A stretch of 64,000 nucleotides of DNA from Bradyrhizobium sp. SZCCT0148 (GCF_018129985.1 NZ_JAFCKT010000010.1:1-64000), one strand, 5' to 3'; shown: positions 15,725 to 24,910, counted from the first letter of the stretch. A program made the numbers and translations. The notes: generated by a model from the letters alone, not told the origin.

Positions 15725-16621
15725 TCAGATCACCGATTTTGAACGTCCGATTGTAACTGTCTCGCCTATCTCGAAGCTAGACAGATCTTCGCCGACGACA
15801 AGCGGCCCGGAATAGGTCTCGCGTGTCGCCGCTACTAGATCGGCTATAGCAGGCGCCGCGACGGTCTTACTCGCGAGCATGACGAGATGGGTAAAAGCGG
15901 CCATTTTCGGCTTGGTCTGCGCAAACACGCGCCCAGCCTCCTGAGGCGAGGTGTGATGATTGAGAATGCGCCGGATGTAAACTTCGCACAAAAGTTCCGG
16001 CCGCGCCATGGCGACCTCATGCACCAGCAGGTCAGCGCCGGCGCCGTAGCGCAGCACATTGACGTTGTAGCGGGTGTCACCGGAGATCACGGCAACCCGA
16101 TTTTGGTATTCGATTCGATAGCCGTAAGCCGGCTTAATGGCCTCACCATGGTCGACGGCGAAGGCAACAACCCTTAGGTCGCCGGCCTGATAAACGGCGC
16201 CGTCATCAGCAAATTCCTTCACGTCGATAGCGGCGTGCTCACGGGTGAGCTTCTCATCCGCGACCCTGATGTCGATATCGTGCGCATAGGCTGCTTCAAT
16301 ATGATGCATCAGCTTGGCGGTGCCGACGGGTCCGATCACATTAAGAGGCCGCCGGCGGTTGCCGAAATAAGAGCTCAGCCAGCCGGTAAGCCAGAGGTCT
16401 GGAATCCCTGTAGTGTGGTCGGAATGAAAATGCGTGAGCAAGAGTGCATCGATGCTGCCTATGGGAACGCCGAGCTGAAATAGCCTCATCGTAGCACCGC
16501 GGCCGGCGTCGATAAGGAGAGTGTGGCCGCCGGCCTCGATTAACGTGCTGGGCCCGAACCGGTCGGGATGGGGGATCGGTACCCCCGTCCCGAGCAGCGT
16601 CACCCGGAAATCAGCGGTCAT
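15725..16621 (-). CDS. Metallo-beta-lactamase-fold hydrolase
   Basis: A 298-residue MBL-fold enzyme. THFHSDH places the zinc ligands His64, His66, Asp68 and His69; VVAFAVDHG, ISGDTRYN (bridging Asp) and FTHLVM supply the later ligand positions. It resembles RNase Z/arylsulfatase-like members, but it stands in a catabolic setting, so a small-molecule ester or lactone is a more likely substrate than tRNA. It lies three bases downstream of the TctC-type gene and is probably in one operon with it, controlled by the divergent IclR regulator. No export signal is visible. Confidence 0.85.
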   Translation of the reverse strand: MTADFRVTLLGTGVPIPHPDRFGPSTLIEAGGHTLLIDAGRGATMRLFQLGVPIGSIDALLLTHFHSDHTTGIPDLWLTGWLSSYFGNRRRPLNVIGPVGTAKLMHHIEAAYAHDIDIRVADEKLTREHAAIDVKEFADDGAVYQAGDLRVVAFAVDHGEAIKPAYGYRIEYQNRVAVISGDTRYNVNVLRYGAGADLLVHEVAMARPELLCEVYIRRILNHHTSPQEAGRVFAQTKPKMAAFTHLVMLASKTVAAPAIADLVAATRETYSGPLVVGEDLSSFEIGETVTIGRSKSVI

Positions 16622-16623
16622 TG

Positions 16624-17604
16624 CTACTCTACCTTTATGCCGGCGCCGGAGACGATTTGATACCAGTGCGCGACCTGGTCGCCGACCATGCGGCCAAATT
16701 GCTCCGGCGTGCCGCCAGCCGGTTCGGCGCCAATCTTTGCCAGCGCTTCCTGGACCGATCGCTTTTGCAGCGCCTTGTTAATCGCTGCATTAAGCCGCGC
16801 GACAGTTTCCTTGGGCGTGCCGTGCTTGACCGCGAAACCCGTCCAGTCCTCAACCACAAGAGAGGGATAGCCAGCTTCGATGATGGTTGGGACGTCGGGA
16901 AGGGCCGGGACACGCTTCGGACCAGTCACCGCCAAAGCGCGCAGCTTGCCCGTCTTAATCAGGTCAACGACCGGCAATACGGTGATGAACTGAAACGTGT
17001 TTGTGCCGTTGAGCAAATCGCCGATCGCTTGCGAAAATTGCGCGTAGGGAACGTGCTGGGCGCGCGTACCGGTCTGCTGCTTGAACTGCTCGCCGATAAG
17101 ATGTGCGGGCGTGCCGAAGCCACCCGAGGAGAACGTCAACTTGTCCGGCTGGCTTTTCAGCAGCGCTACCAGCTCGGCCACCGTCGTGGCCGGCACCGAT
17201 GGATTCACGACCAGCACATTGTAGGAGACGGTAGCCTTGATGACAGGGTCGAAGTCCTTGCTTAGGTCGTACGCGATTTTCGGCACCAGCGACGGTGCTG
17301 CAACCGATGGTACAGACATCGCAAAGAGGCTGTTGCCGTCCGACGGCTGGTTCAGGACGTCGCTCGCCGCAATCGTGGTGACGCCGCCCGGCCGGTTCTC
17401 CACAATAACCCGCCAACCTTCGGATTCTGTTAGTTCCCTCGAAATAATGCGGCTGATGATGTCGGGCGGGGTACTAGCCGAGTTAGGCGCGACGAACCGA
17501 ATCGTCCCCGTTGGGAAGGATGACTGCGCCAATCCTGTGGCGGCAAGCAGAGCCAGGATCGGAACGGATAAGACGGTGGAGTGGCGAAACAGGTGAGATG
17601 TCAT
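16624..17604 (-). CDS. TctC/Bug-family periplasmic binding protein
   Basis: A 326-residue solute-binding protein of the tripartite tricarboxylate transporter class. The ATG at 17604 has GGAG seven bases upstream and opens a signal peptide (VLSVPILALLAATGLAQS). The family pattern follows: TIRFVAPNSASTPPDIISR, VENRPGG, then FSSGGFGTPAHLIGEQF and the ALPDVPTIIEAGYP segment near the C-terminus. Such proteins capture carboxylates in the periplasm. No tctA or tctB membrane gene is nearby, which is common for the large Bug families of Bradyrhizobium and Bordetella. The substrate is unknown; the adjacent hydrolase may act on it. Confidence 0.9.
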   Translation of the reverse strand: MTSHLFRHSTVLSVPILALLAATGLAQSSFPTGTIRFVAPNSASTPPDIISRIISRELTESEGWRVIVENRPGGVTTIAASDVLNQPSDGNSLFAMSVPSVAAPSLVPKIAYDLSKDFDPVIKATVSYNVLVVNPSVPATTVAELVALLKSQPDKLTFSSGGFGTPAHLIGEQFKQQTGTRAQHVPYAQFSQAIGDLLNGTNTFQFITVLPVVDLIKTGKLRALAVTGPKRVPALPDVPTIIEAGYPSLVVEDWTGFAVKHGTPKETVARLNAAINKALQKRSVQEALAKIGAEPAGGTPEQFGRMVGDQVAHWYQIVSGAGIKVE

Positions 17605-17703
17605 GGAAGTCTCCATCAAACGATGAAAGTGAACTTCAGCACGCACGCCAGGTTCGGCCCCCTGTTCGCGCCGAGCTAGAAAAATCGGCATGCGTTCCGC
17701 AGT

Positions 17704-17733
17704 GTGAAATGGTACGTTTCACGCCGTGGAACG
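17704..17733. promoter_or_regulatory. Palindromic operator between tctC-like and iclR-like genes
   Basis: GTGAAA (17704-17709) and TTTCAC (17717-17722) form an exact 6-bp inverted repeat with a seven-base spacer. A second, overlapping dyad CGTTTCAC/GTGGAACG (17715-17733) has seven of eight matches. It lies in the divergent gap and 15 bases before the regulator start, as expected for an IclR-type self-regulated operator. Confidence 0.6.
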
Positions 17734-17747
17734 TGTGAGGTCACTCG

Positions 17748-18554
17748 ATGTCCGGGCCAAAAGTTATCAAGAGCTTGGAACGCGGATTACGCGTTCTGCA
17801 AGCGCTCCAGATGCAGCCGGATTCGTCGCTGCAGGAGCTTTACCTCCTCACGGGCATCTCGAAACCAAGCATACTGCGCATCCTGCACACCTGCGCCCGA
17901 TCAGGTATTGTGACGCGGAGGCTTGGTGACGGGCGTTACCGGATCGGTGCCATGCTTTCGCATGCACCCTCGCGTCGCGAACATCACGACCGGATAGCGG
18001 AAGCCGCGGCGCCGATCCTGGAGCGCTTGTGCGAGCGCGTCTCCTGGCCATCAGATTTGATGGTGCCCGCAGGCGATCACATGCAAATCCGCGAAACGAC
18101 TCGGGCCCGGAGTCCCTTCCTGTTGCAGCAGGAGCGGATCGGACTGCCTGTCAACTGGCTGTGGTCTGCCGTCGGGACAGCCTATCTTGCGTACTGTCCG
18201 ACGAAAGAACGTCAACGCGTGCTCGATTTACTTCGCAAATCGAGCCGTCCCGAAGACCGGCTTGCACGTGAACCGGGGCGGCTCAACGTTATTCTCGATG
18301 AGGTGCGGGAGCGCGGTTATGGCATACGCAACTCAATGCACAGCGGGGGCTATTATGGTGGGCCGCCGCACTCGGACGGCTTGTTTTCGATCGCGGTTCC
18401 CCTGCGCGATGGTCCCCGCGTGCTGGGAGCGATCAACATGCTCTGGCTCAAAAAAGCGTTCTCCATCGAAGCCTTCGCAGCTCATCATCTGGCCGAGCTT
18501 CAAAACGCAGCGGCGGAAATTGTAAGTTCAGTCCAAAGACGAACGAAGCGGTGA
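17748..18554 (+). CDS. IclR-family transcriptional regulator
   Basis: A 268-residue regulator. The N-terminal winged helix reads SLERGLRVLQAL, then SLQELYLLTGISKPSILRILHTC and GRYRIG. The C-terminal effector domain covers roughly residues 80-260 (WLWSAVGTAYLAY, REPGRLNVILDEVRERGYGIRN, SIAVPLRDG), the IclR ligand fold. It is divergent from the binding-protein/hydrolase operon with a dyad operator between, so it most likely controls that operon in response to its substrate. GAGG precedes the ATG by about eight bases. Confidence 0.92.
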   Translation: MSGPKVIKSLERGLRVLQALQMQPDSSLQELYLLTGISKPSILRILHTCARSGIVTRRLGDGRYRIGAMLSHAPSRREHHDRIAEAAAPILERLCERVSWPSDLMVPAGDHMQIRETTRARSPFLLQQERIGLPVNWLWSAVGTAYLAYCPTKERQRVLDLLRKSSRPEDRLAREPGRLNVILDEVRERGYGIRNSMHSGGYYGGPPHSDGLFSIAVPLRDGPRVLGAINMLWLKKAFSIEAFAAHHLAELQNAAAEIVSSVQRRTKR

Positions 18555-18753
18555 TGTTCGCGGTTGGCGCATCGCGATATATTGTGCTGCCGCCCGAAGT
18601 CGGTCGCTATAGGGGCAAAGCAGACATTGCTTTGGTCGCATTACGCCGCCGGGTTTATGGGTACACGGCCTAGGTCTAATTGATCACGAGTTTCCGGCGA
18701 GCTTCAGGTCGGCACGAAACAGACTTGTCGGCGCTGACCTTCTCACAGGGCAC

Positions 18754-20493
18754 TCATTCCGCAGCCTCCAGTTCGCGGTCGTCGTTCGGCGCCACGGCTT
18801 CGGCCAACAGCGCGTCGAGTAGGCGACGGCGGATGATAGCGGCAGCGGTAAGGTTCGCCTCCAGCCGATCGCAGATCGCCATGAGCGAATCAACCATGGT
18901 GACGATGCGTTCCTGCTCCGCGAGGGGTGGAAGCGGAATGAGCATGTTCTTAAGAGCCGTTCCGTTCACGTTTGCTTGCCCAGTTTGCTTCTTAATAAGC
19001 GGAACGATCTGCGTTTGGCGGAACTCGGGCGCGTTCATTGCTATGTTCAAGTATCTGGGATTGCTCGACAGGAGCGAGGGGCGAAGTCGGATCAAGTACG
19101 AGGCAAATGTCCGCACGCCATCGTCACCAAGATAGATTCCAGTCTTTCCTACAAGCTCGGCACTGTTTGTGCGGTTATACAGAAGATCGAATTTCCGCAG
19201 ATAAAGCGCAGGCAAATCTTCGGAGCTTTGAGGGATTCGCTTCTCATTGCTCCAGACAACCAAGCCATCTTGGACATTGCCCATGGTAAGTACAGGTACC
19301 CCATCGGCTGAAGGCCTCGCTTGTTGAGAGGTTCCATACTGGGTGAAGAGAACAGCGTCTCCAATGCGGGACCAGACCCACGTTGCCGGCACATCAAACG
19401 GAACTTCAGCGGACTGGACGGGATCAAGTGGATCTTCACGCCTGATCTCCTTTTTCTTGACGAGTTCAGCCCGCTCTCCCGCGATCCGCTTCAGCAATTC
19501 TGAGGCCGGTTCATCGTTCGAGTCCTGCCGCACGAGCTTTCCACGCGCGGCGAGGTTCAGGATGGTTTGACGCAGTTGCCTGATCTGGTCAGGGCGCGTT
19601 GTGAGAGCAGGCAGCGCATCAAGTGCGAAGCGCGCGTCAAATTCAAAGTTATCGGAATCAGGCGCGTTGAGCCGGAGGAGGCTCGCCCCAGCCAATCGGT
19701 CGCGTATACCCTCGCGTCTTCCCCGCGCCGTCTCCAACTGATCACATAATCCCATCAACTCGTCGATCTTAGACACGATGCGGTCTTGCTCACCGAGTGG
19801 TGGGAGGGGAAGCAAGATATTCGAGATTGAATCGCGATTGAGTGTTGCGCCCTTGATAGCGCCCTTGGTGTCTCCCTGCTTTGCAAATTTCGGAAGAATT
19901 TTGAAAAGATATGCGTCCAGTTCTGCGAGGTGAGGCCGGATCGAAATGATCGCTTCGTTATGAAAGGCCGGAAGCCCAAGCCTTGCGATTTTCCCGATCG
20001 TGAGCTTGAAGCTCATGAGAATAGTCCCAGGCGGTTCCGGCTCCGATCCGAAAACTTTTTCACGCGCCTTTTCGCTGACTGTTTCCCTGGTGCTTGTAAG
20101 AACTTGGCCGTCCTCCATGTCGCCGATGCTCACCCAAGCATAATCGCCGGTATTCCAAAACGACGTGTCATTGCGTAAAGGCGTTCGTCCAGCAGAGAAG
20201 TCAGCGATATTGGCAAATCGCACCCATTCCCATGCCAAAGGAATTGGATAGGCCGCGTCAGCATTTGCGACCCTCTCGAGGGAAGGCTTATCTCGGATCT
20301 CGCCAACCTTAATTAGCCGAGCCCTCTCGTTAGCTATTCGCTTCAGTAGCTCCGACGCCGGTTCGTCGTTCGGCTCTTGCGGCACGAGTTTGCCCCGAAC
20401 CGCCAGATCAAGAATGAGGCGGCGCAATTGGACGATTGCGTCTGGCGCGTCGGCGATCCGATCGTAATGCGCCAACAGGCGTTCTGCACTCAT
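18754..20493 (-). CDS. hsdS: Type I restriction specificity subunit HsdS
   Basis: A 579-residue specificity subunit with two target-recognition domains (about residues 85-255 and 355-545). Each is followed by a conserved helical dimer segment ending in LPPLGEQDRIV or LPPLAEQERIV. Each half starts with a repeated block, QLRRLILDLAVRGKLV and QLRQTILNLAARGKLV, then NDEPASELLKRIA. These repeats are coded by the DNA repeats at 19441-19578 and 20293-20430. The two domains each read one half of a bipartite target. The start overlaps the hsdM stop by four bases (ATGA). The recognised sequence cannot be deduced. Confidence 0.95.
   Translation of the reverse strand: MSAERLLAHYDRIADAPDAIVQLRRLILDLAVRGKLVPQEPNDEPASELLKRIANERARLIKVGEIRDKPSLERVANADAAYPIPLAWEWVRFANIADFSAGRTPLRNDTSFWNTGDYAWVSIGDMEDGQVLTSTRETVSEKAREKVFGSEPEPPGTILMSFKLTIGKIARLGLPAFHNEAIISIRPHLAELDAYLFKILPKFAKQGDTKGAIKGATLNRDSISNILLPLPPLGEQDRIVSKIDELMGLCDQLETARGRREGIRDRLAGASLLRLNAPDSDNFEFDARFALDALPALTTRPDQIRQLRQTILNLAARGKLVRQDSNDEPASELLKRIAGERAELVKKKEIRREDPLDPVQSAEVPFDVPATWVWSRIGDAVLFTQYGTSQQARPSADGVPVLTMGNVQDGLVVWSNEKRIPQSSEDLPALYLRKFDLLYNRTNSAELVGKTGIYLGDDGVRTFASYLIRLRPSLLSSNPRYLNIAMNAPEFRQTQIVPLIKKQTGQANVNGTALKNMLIPLPPLAEQERIVTMVDSLMAICDRLEANLTAAAIIRRRLLDALLAEAVAPNDDRELEAAE
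19441..19578. repeat. Direct repeat in hsdS, second copy
   Basis: The 46-codon block before the second recognition domain matches the block at 20293-20430 before the first domain. Amino acids are identical over NDEPASELLKRIA and similar over most of the rest. The two copies lie 852 bases apart in the same orientation and can support domain shuffling by recombination. Confidence 0.85.
20293..20430. repeat. Direct repeat in hsdS, first copy
   Basis: Partner of the repeat at 19441-19578, coding residues 22-67 of HsdS. The DNA copies differ at many third codon positions, so the duplication is not recent. Confidence 0.85.
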
Positions 20494-21944
20494 CGGGCAA
20501 GCGCCTCAGCGAGGATCGATTTCAACTGGTCCCGTAATGCGACTGTCGCAGCTTCGGCGACAGCAAGGTCCGCCAACAGGGTTTTCGGGTCACCATAATT
20601 GTCAGCCACTGCGTGCGGGTTCTTAATGTCGAGATTGTAGCCGCGCGCTCGAACATCCTCAGCGGTGACACGCCACGCCTGCGGCGTCTCCTCGCGACCC
20701 TCGCGCGCATTGCCGCCCCACCAGTCGATGCAAGGTTGAAAGTGCTCCAGCCTGATCGGCTTGGTCATCGAATAGGCCTTTTGGCCCTCTGGCACCCGAT
20801 GCTCATAGAACCAGATGTCCTTTGTCGGCGAACCTTTCTCGAAGAACAAAAGGTTCGTGCCCAGCGCAGCATAAGGCTTGAACACGGAATTGGGCAGGCG
20901 GACAATGGTGTGGAGATTGCATTCCTCCATCAAATGCTCCTTGAGCCGCGTCTTGACGCCGTCGCCGAACAGCGTGCCGTCTGGCAACACTACAGCTGCG
21001 CGGCCGTCCGTTTTCAGCAGGCGAACTATCAGGGCGAGGAAGAGATCTGCCGTTTCCTTGGTTCGGAACGTCGGGAAATTGTTCTCGATTCCGTCCTCCT
21101 CGCGCCCCCCGAACGGTGGATTAGTGAGCACGATATCGACGCGCTCATCCTTGCCCCATGAAATGAGTGGCCGGGCCAGCGTGTTGTCGTGACGTACGAA
21201 GCTCGGGTCTTCGACCCCGTGCAGCAGCATGTTGGTAACGCAGAGCATGTGGGGAAGCGGCTTCTTCTCTACTGCGCGTAACGCGCCCTGCATCTTGTCG
21301 CGCTGCTTGGGTGTCTTGACGTAGTTCTTCTCCATGTGACGGATGGCGCAGGTAAGAAAGCCGCCGGTACCGCAGGCGGGATCGAACAAGAGTTCCCCGG
21401 GATGCGGGTCGATTCGATCCACCATGAAGGCGGTCACGGCGCGCGGCGTATAGTACTCGCCTGCATTGCCGGCCGATTGCAGATCGTTGAGGACCTGCTC
21501 ATAGATATCGCCGAAATGCTGCCGCTCGGCCAGATTATTGAAATCGACCTCGTTGATCTTGTTCACGACCTGCCGCATCAGCTGGCCAGACTTCATGTAG
21601 TTGTAAGCGTCTTCGAAAACGTCTTTGACCACGCGGCGACGGTCACCGGGTTTCGTCGAGACAGAGAGGCCTTTCAGTGCGGGGAAAAGATCCCCGTTGA
21701 TGAACATGAGCAGCGCCTCGCCGGTGATCCCCTCAGGGTTCGCCGCCCAGGCTCGCCACTGGTACTTCTTCGGGATCGGCGAGCGGTAGCCGTCCTGCGT
21801 GACTTCTAGTTCTTGATCCTGATCGTCTATGATCTTCAGAAAGAACATCCAGCACAACTGACTGATGCGTTGCGCATCACCATCAATGCCAGAATCCTGG
21901 CGCATAATGTCCTGAATGGATTTGACGGTAGTACGAACGGACAT
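20490..21944 (-). CDS. hsdM: Type I DNA methyltransferase subunit HsdM
   Basis: A 484-residue N6-adenine methyltransferase. The N-terminal helical HsdM domain covers about residues 1-140. The S-adenosylmethionine motif DPACGTGGF is at 188-196 and the catalytic NPPF at 275-278, the order of gamma-class adenine methylases. With HsdS it methylates the host target, and with HsdR it forms the restriction complex. It lies between hsdR (two-base gap) and hsdS (four-base overlap) in one operon. All key motifs are intact, so modification should be active. Confidence 0.96.
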   Translation of the reverse strand: MSVRTTVKSIQDIMRQDSGIDGDAQRISQLCWMFFLKIIDDQDQELEVTQDGYRSPIPKKYQWRAWAANPEGITGEALLMFINGDLFPALKGLSVSTKPGDRRRVVKDVFEDAYNYMKSGQLMRQVVNKINEVDFNNLAERQHFGDIYEQVLNDLQSAGNAGEYYTPRAVTAFMVDRIDPHPGELLFDPACGTGGFLTCAIRHMEKNYVKTPKQRDKMQGALRAVEKKPLPHMLCVTNMLLHGVEDPSFVRHDNTLARPLISWGKDERVDIVLTNPPFGGREEDGIENNFPTFRTKETADLFLALIVRLLKTDGRAAVVLPDGTLFGDGVKTRLKEHLMEECNLHTIVRLPNSVFKPYAALGTNLLFFEKGSPTKDIWFYEHRVPEGQKAYSMTKPIRLEHFQPCIDWWGGNAREGREETPQAWRVTAEDVRARGYNLDIKNPHAVADNYGDPKTLLADLAVAEAATVALRDQLKSILAEALAR

Positions 21945-21946
21945 GG

Positions 21947-24391
21947 TCAGACGACTTCCTGATAGAGAGATGATTGCAGTTCGTGCACGGCCCGCTCGAA
22001 ATCCTCGCGGTTACCGAACGCCTTGATGAGCTGCAAGGGAGTACCAAGCGTGCTGAGCGGTGGAACCCGCAGAATATTCGCGTCGTCGAGGTTGAGCACA
22101 CCCTCGTCGGCGTACTTGGCTAAAAGCGCGTCGAGCACCGCACGAGCCTGCCCCCCGTATTTACTGAATACGTCGCGCTTCTTGACGTTGTCGGCCCGCT
22201 CGCGGCGGGTCAGCGGCTCTCTGTCGAATGCAACATGACAGATGAGGTCGAACGGGTCGAGGTTCTTACCAACTTCATCAGCCAGGGCATCGAGGGCCAG
22301 CCCCTCTGCTTCCAATTCCTCGACAATCGCCTGCTTGCGATCGACCGATTTCCAGCGTTTGAGAAAATCATCGAGACTAGCAAAGCGCCTCTTCAGCGCC
22401 TTCCTGGTGAAATCGCACAGCGACTCGGTGACGAGCTTGCCGTTTTCGTCGAGATATTCGACTCGTTCAGCGAGGATGCGAGCGCCGACGCCATCGACAT
22501 AAATCTTGCGTTGGCCTCCACCGGGTGACGTCGGCATGCCCGGTTGATAGATGATGGTTTCGTCCTCGCCGGGAGCCGGGGGGATTGCGTCATCGCCCTC
22601 GGCCGTCGTCGGTGCATCGTCGGGCGGCGCGATCGGCTGGTCTTCTCCCGGCTCGTAAATCTGTACCGGTTCGCCGTCGAAATCTGGGTCTGCGAAATGC
22701 GCGGTTGCGCCGCGAAAGTCGATTAGCGTGAAATAGAACTTTTTTGTGTCTTCGTGAATGCGGGTCCCACGCCCGACGATCTGCTTGAACTCGGTCATCG
22801 AGCCGACCGCCCGGTCGAGCACGATCAGCCGGCAGGTCTGCGCATCGACACCCGTCGACAAGAGCCGTGAGGTCGTTACCAGCACGGGATATTTCGATTC
22901 CGGGTCGATGAAGTTACCGAGCTGATCCTGGCCTTCCTTGTCGCTGCCCGTGATGCGCATCACGTAGCGCTGGTTTTCCGCGACCAAATCGGCGTTCTCA
23001 TTAACCAGCGCTTGCCGCATTCGCGCCGCGTGTTCCTCATCGACGCAGAACACGATGGTTTTCTGGAAGCGGTCGCCGCTTTCTTTGAGGAACTCGGTGA
23101 TCTTTTTCGCCGTCAGCAGGGTGCGGTCGTCGAGCACGATGCTGCGATCGAAGTCCTTGGTATTGTAAATTCGGTCCTCGATCTCATTGCCGTCGCGGTC
23201 GAGCTGCCCGAGCTCGGGGCGATAGCCTTCCACGTCGCGGTCGATGTGAACCTTGATGACCTTGTAGGGCGCGAGAAAGCCGTCGTTGATCCCCTGCTTC
23301 AGCGAATAAGTGAAGACTGGCTCGCCGAAATAATCGGTGTTGGAAACGTATTCGGTTTCTTTCGGCGTGGCGGTAAGGCCTATCTGGGTCGCGTCGGAAA
23401 AATGGTCGAGGATTTCCCGCCACGCCGAATCTGCCGCAGCACTGCCACGATGGCATTCGTCGACGACGATCAGATCGAAGAAGCCGGGCGAGAACTCGCG
23501 ATAGAGCTTCTGCCGCTCCTCCGGCCCGGTAATCGCCTGATAGAGCCCGAGATAGACCTCAAAAGCGGTGTCGATCCGCCGCTTCTTGTCGAGCGCCAGC
23601 GTCAAATCAACCGTAGTGCCATCCTGCCGCTCGATGGTCTTTGAATTGGTGGAAAGCTTCGCCATCGCCGCGCCGAAGGGGCGAAAATCGTTCACCATCG
23701 TTTGGTCGATTAGCACATTGCGATCCGCCAGAAACAGGATACGCTTCTTGCGGCCCGCCTTCCACAGCCGCCAGATGATTTGGAAGGCGGTTCTCGTCTT
23801 CCCACTTCCCGTGGCCATCACGAGCAAAACGCGGTTTGCCCCTTTCGCTATCGCCTCGATGGTGCGATTGATTGCGATGACTTGATAGTAGCGTTTGGCC
23901 TCACCGCTCCCATCATCGTAATAATCCTGAAGCACAATCTGTTCGGCTTCAGCGTCGAGGCGCTTCCATGCGCGATAGCGCGCCCACAGATCGGCGGGCG
24001 ACGGAAAGGCGTCAAGGCCGAGGCTCGTCTCGACAGGCGCGCTCAGGCCTGTGCGGTCGTGAAAGATGAAGCCGTCGCCATTCGAGGAAAACACGAAGGG
24101 AATATCCAGCGTCGCGGCGTAGTCGAGGCCCTGTTGCATTCCGTCGCCGACCGAATGCGTGTTGTCCTTGGCTTCAATCAGCGCCAGCGGGATGTTGGGC
24201 TTATAATACAAGACATAGTCTGCTCGCTTAGCTCGGCCGCGACTGACAAGCTTGCCGCGAACAATGATACGGCCCTTTGTGAAACCGACTTCCTCGCGGA
24301 TTTGCAGCATTTCATCCCAGCCTGCGCTGCGCAGTGCAGGCGTGATAAACTTTGTGCAAATGTCGCGCTCGCTCAACCCTCGCTTATTCAT
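21947..24391 (-). CDS. hsdR: Type I restriction endonuclease subunit HsdR
   Basis: An 814-residue motor-nuclease of the EcoEI-like (type IB) size class. The ATG at 24391 is preferred over a TTG at 24409. The N-terminal nuclease core has Asp58 and the E-x-K pair in LIEAKD (73-75). Helicase motif I ATGSGKT lies at about 193-199, motif II VVDECH near 315, then TATP and the QIVGRGTR motif of the second RecA domain. An acidic Pro-rich linker (about 580-620) precedes the C-terminal HsdM-contacting region. It translocates DNA and cuts unmodified phage DNA. It is first in the operon and 440 bases from the tRNA boundary. Confidence 0.95.
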   Translation of the reverse strand: MNKRGLSERDICTKFITPALRSAGWDEMLQIREEVGFTKGRIIVRGKLVSRGRAKRADYVLYYKPNIPLALIEAKDNTHSVGDGMQQGLDYAATLDIPFVFSSNGDGFIFHDRTGLSAPVETSLGLDAFPSPADLWARYRAWKRLDAEAEQIVLQDYYDDGSGEAKRYYQVIAINRTIEAIAKGANRVLLVMATGSGKTRTAFQIIWRLWKAGRKKRILFLADRNVLIDQTMVNDFRPFGAAMAKLSTNSKTIERQDGTTVDLTLALDKKRRIDTAFEVYLGLYQAITGPEERQKLYREFSPGFFDLIVVDECHRGSAAADSAWREILDHFSDATQIGLTATPKETEYVSNTDYFGEPVFTYSLKQGINDGFLAPYKVIKVHIDRDVEGYRPELGQLDRDGNEIEDRIYNTKDFDRSIVLDDRTLLTAKKITEFLKESGDRFQKTIVFCVDEEHAARMRQALVNENADLVAENQRYVMRITGSDKEGQDQLGNFIDPESKYPVLVTTSRLLSTGVDAQTCRLIVLDRAVGSMTEFKQIVGRGTRIHEDTKKFYFTLIDFRGATAHFADPDFDGEPVQIYEPGEDQPIAPPDDAPTTAEGDDAIPPAPGEDETIIYQPGMPTSPGGGQRKIYVDGVGARILAERVEYLDENGKLVTESLCDFTRKALKRRFASLDDFLKRWKSVDRKQAIVEELEAEGLALDALADEVGKNLDPFDLICHVAFDREPLTRRERADNVKKRDVFSKYGGQARAVLDALLAKYADEGVLNLDDANILRVPPLSTLGTPLQLIKAFGNREDFERAVHELQSSLYQEVV

Positions 24392-24832
24392 CCCCCGCCC
24401 GAACCCCAATCACGGTAATCTTCTGAATTCTTTACAGGCAATGAGTGCGAGGTAGCTCCCCGCCAATCAGCGATTGTAGCCGCCGAATCTGAGCACATCC
24501 AGCGCGGCCCTTCAGTCCAATGGTCGAAAGTTCTTCGAGCATTTGGGAAGCCTCAAGCCGAGACTTGAGTTTTCGATCCGCTGCGCTTTGGCTTGCATAT
24601 CTCGCGCCCGCCTAATGCCGTGAAAACTGGTCCCTCCGCGTTAGGCGGTATTCAGCCAATTTCGGCGCTACGGGGCACCGCGCTACTCCAAATCTGAAAA
24701 CTGGATTGGCGATTCGCGTGGACGCCCGGACAGAGCACTGCCCAATTCCTTGCCCCCGCCTTGCCCCAGCGATATCGCGGGTTAAGGGGCAATATCGCCG
24801 ATTACGCAAGACACTGAAATACTTGCTGAATT
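24392..24832. other. Island-end spacer before tRNA-Pro
   Basis: About 440 bases with no gene I can support. It holds the hsdR promoter region and the DNA directly abutting the tRNA 3' end, where the island/chromosome joint should be. An open frame at 24612-24809 on the minus strand has no recognisable content. Two copies of AAAACTGG(T/A) occur near 24627 and 24699 but show no wider repeat. Confidence 0.5.
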
Positions 24833-24910
24833 TGGTCGGAGCGAGAGGATTTGAACCTCCGACCCCTAGTCTCCCAGACTAGTGCGCTAACCGGGCTGCG
24901 CCACGCTCCG
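24833..24910 (-). tRNA. tRNA-Pro (GGG anticodon)
   Basis: The minus strand folds as a full cloverleaf. The acceptor is CGGAGCG/CGCTCCG, the anticodon stem CTAGT/ACTAG around the loop CTGGGAG gives anticodon GGG, and the T arm is GGAGG-TTCAAAT-CCTCT. The 3' CCA is encoded (24833-24835). The 5' C of the acceptor is typical of tRNA-Pro. Its 3' end faces the accessory island, so it is the probable integration site. A partial copy of its 3' half would be expected beyond the left edge of the window. Confidence 0.96.

Noticed and set aside
24612..24809. A 65-codon minus-strand frame next to the tRNA, considered as an integrase remnant
   Set aside because: No recombinase motif (no HxxR, no Tyr box) is visible; treated as non-coding island-end DNA.
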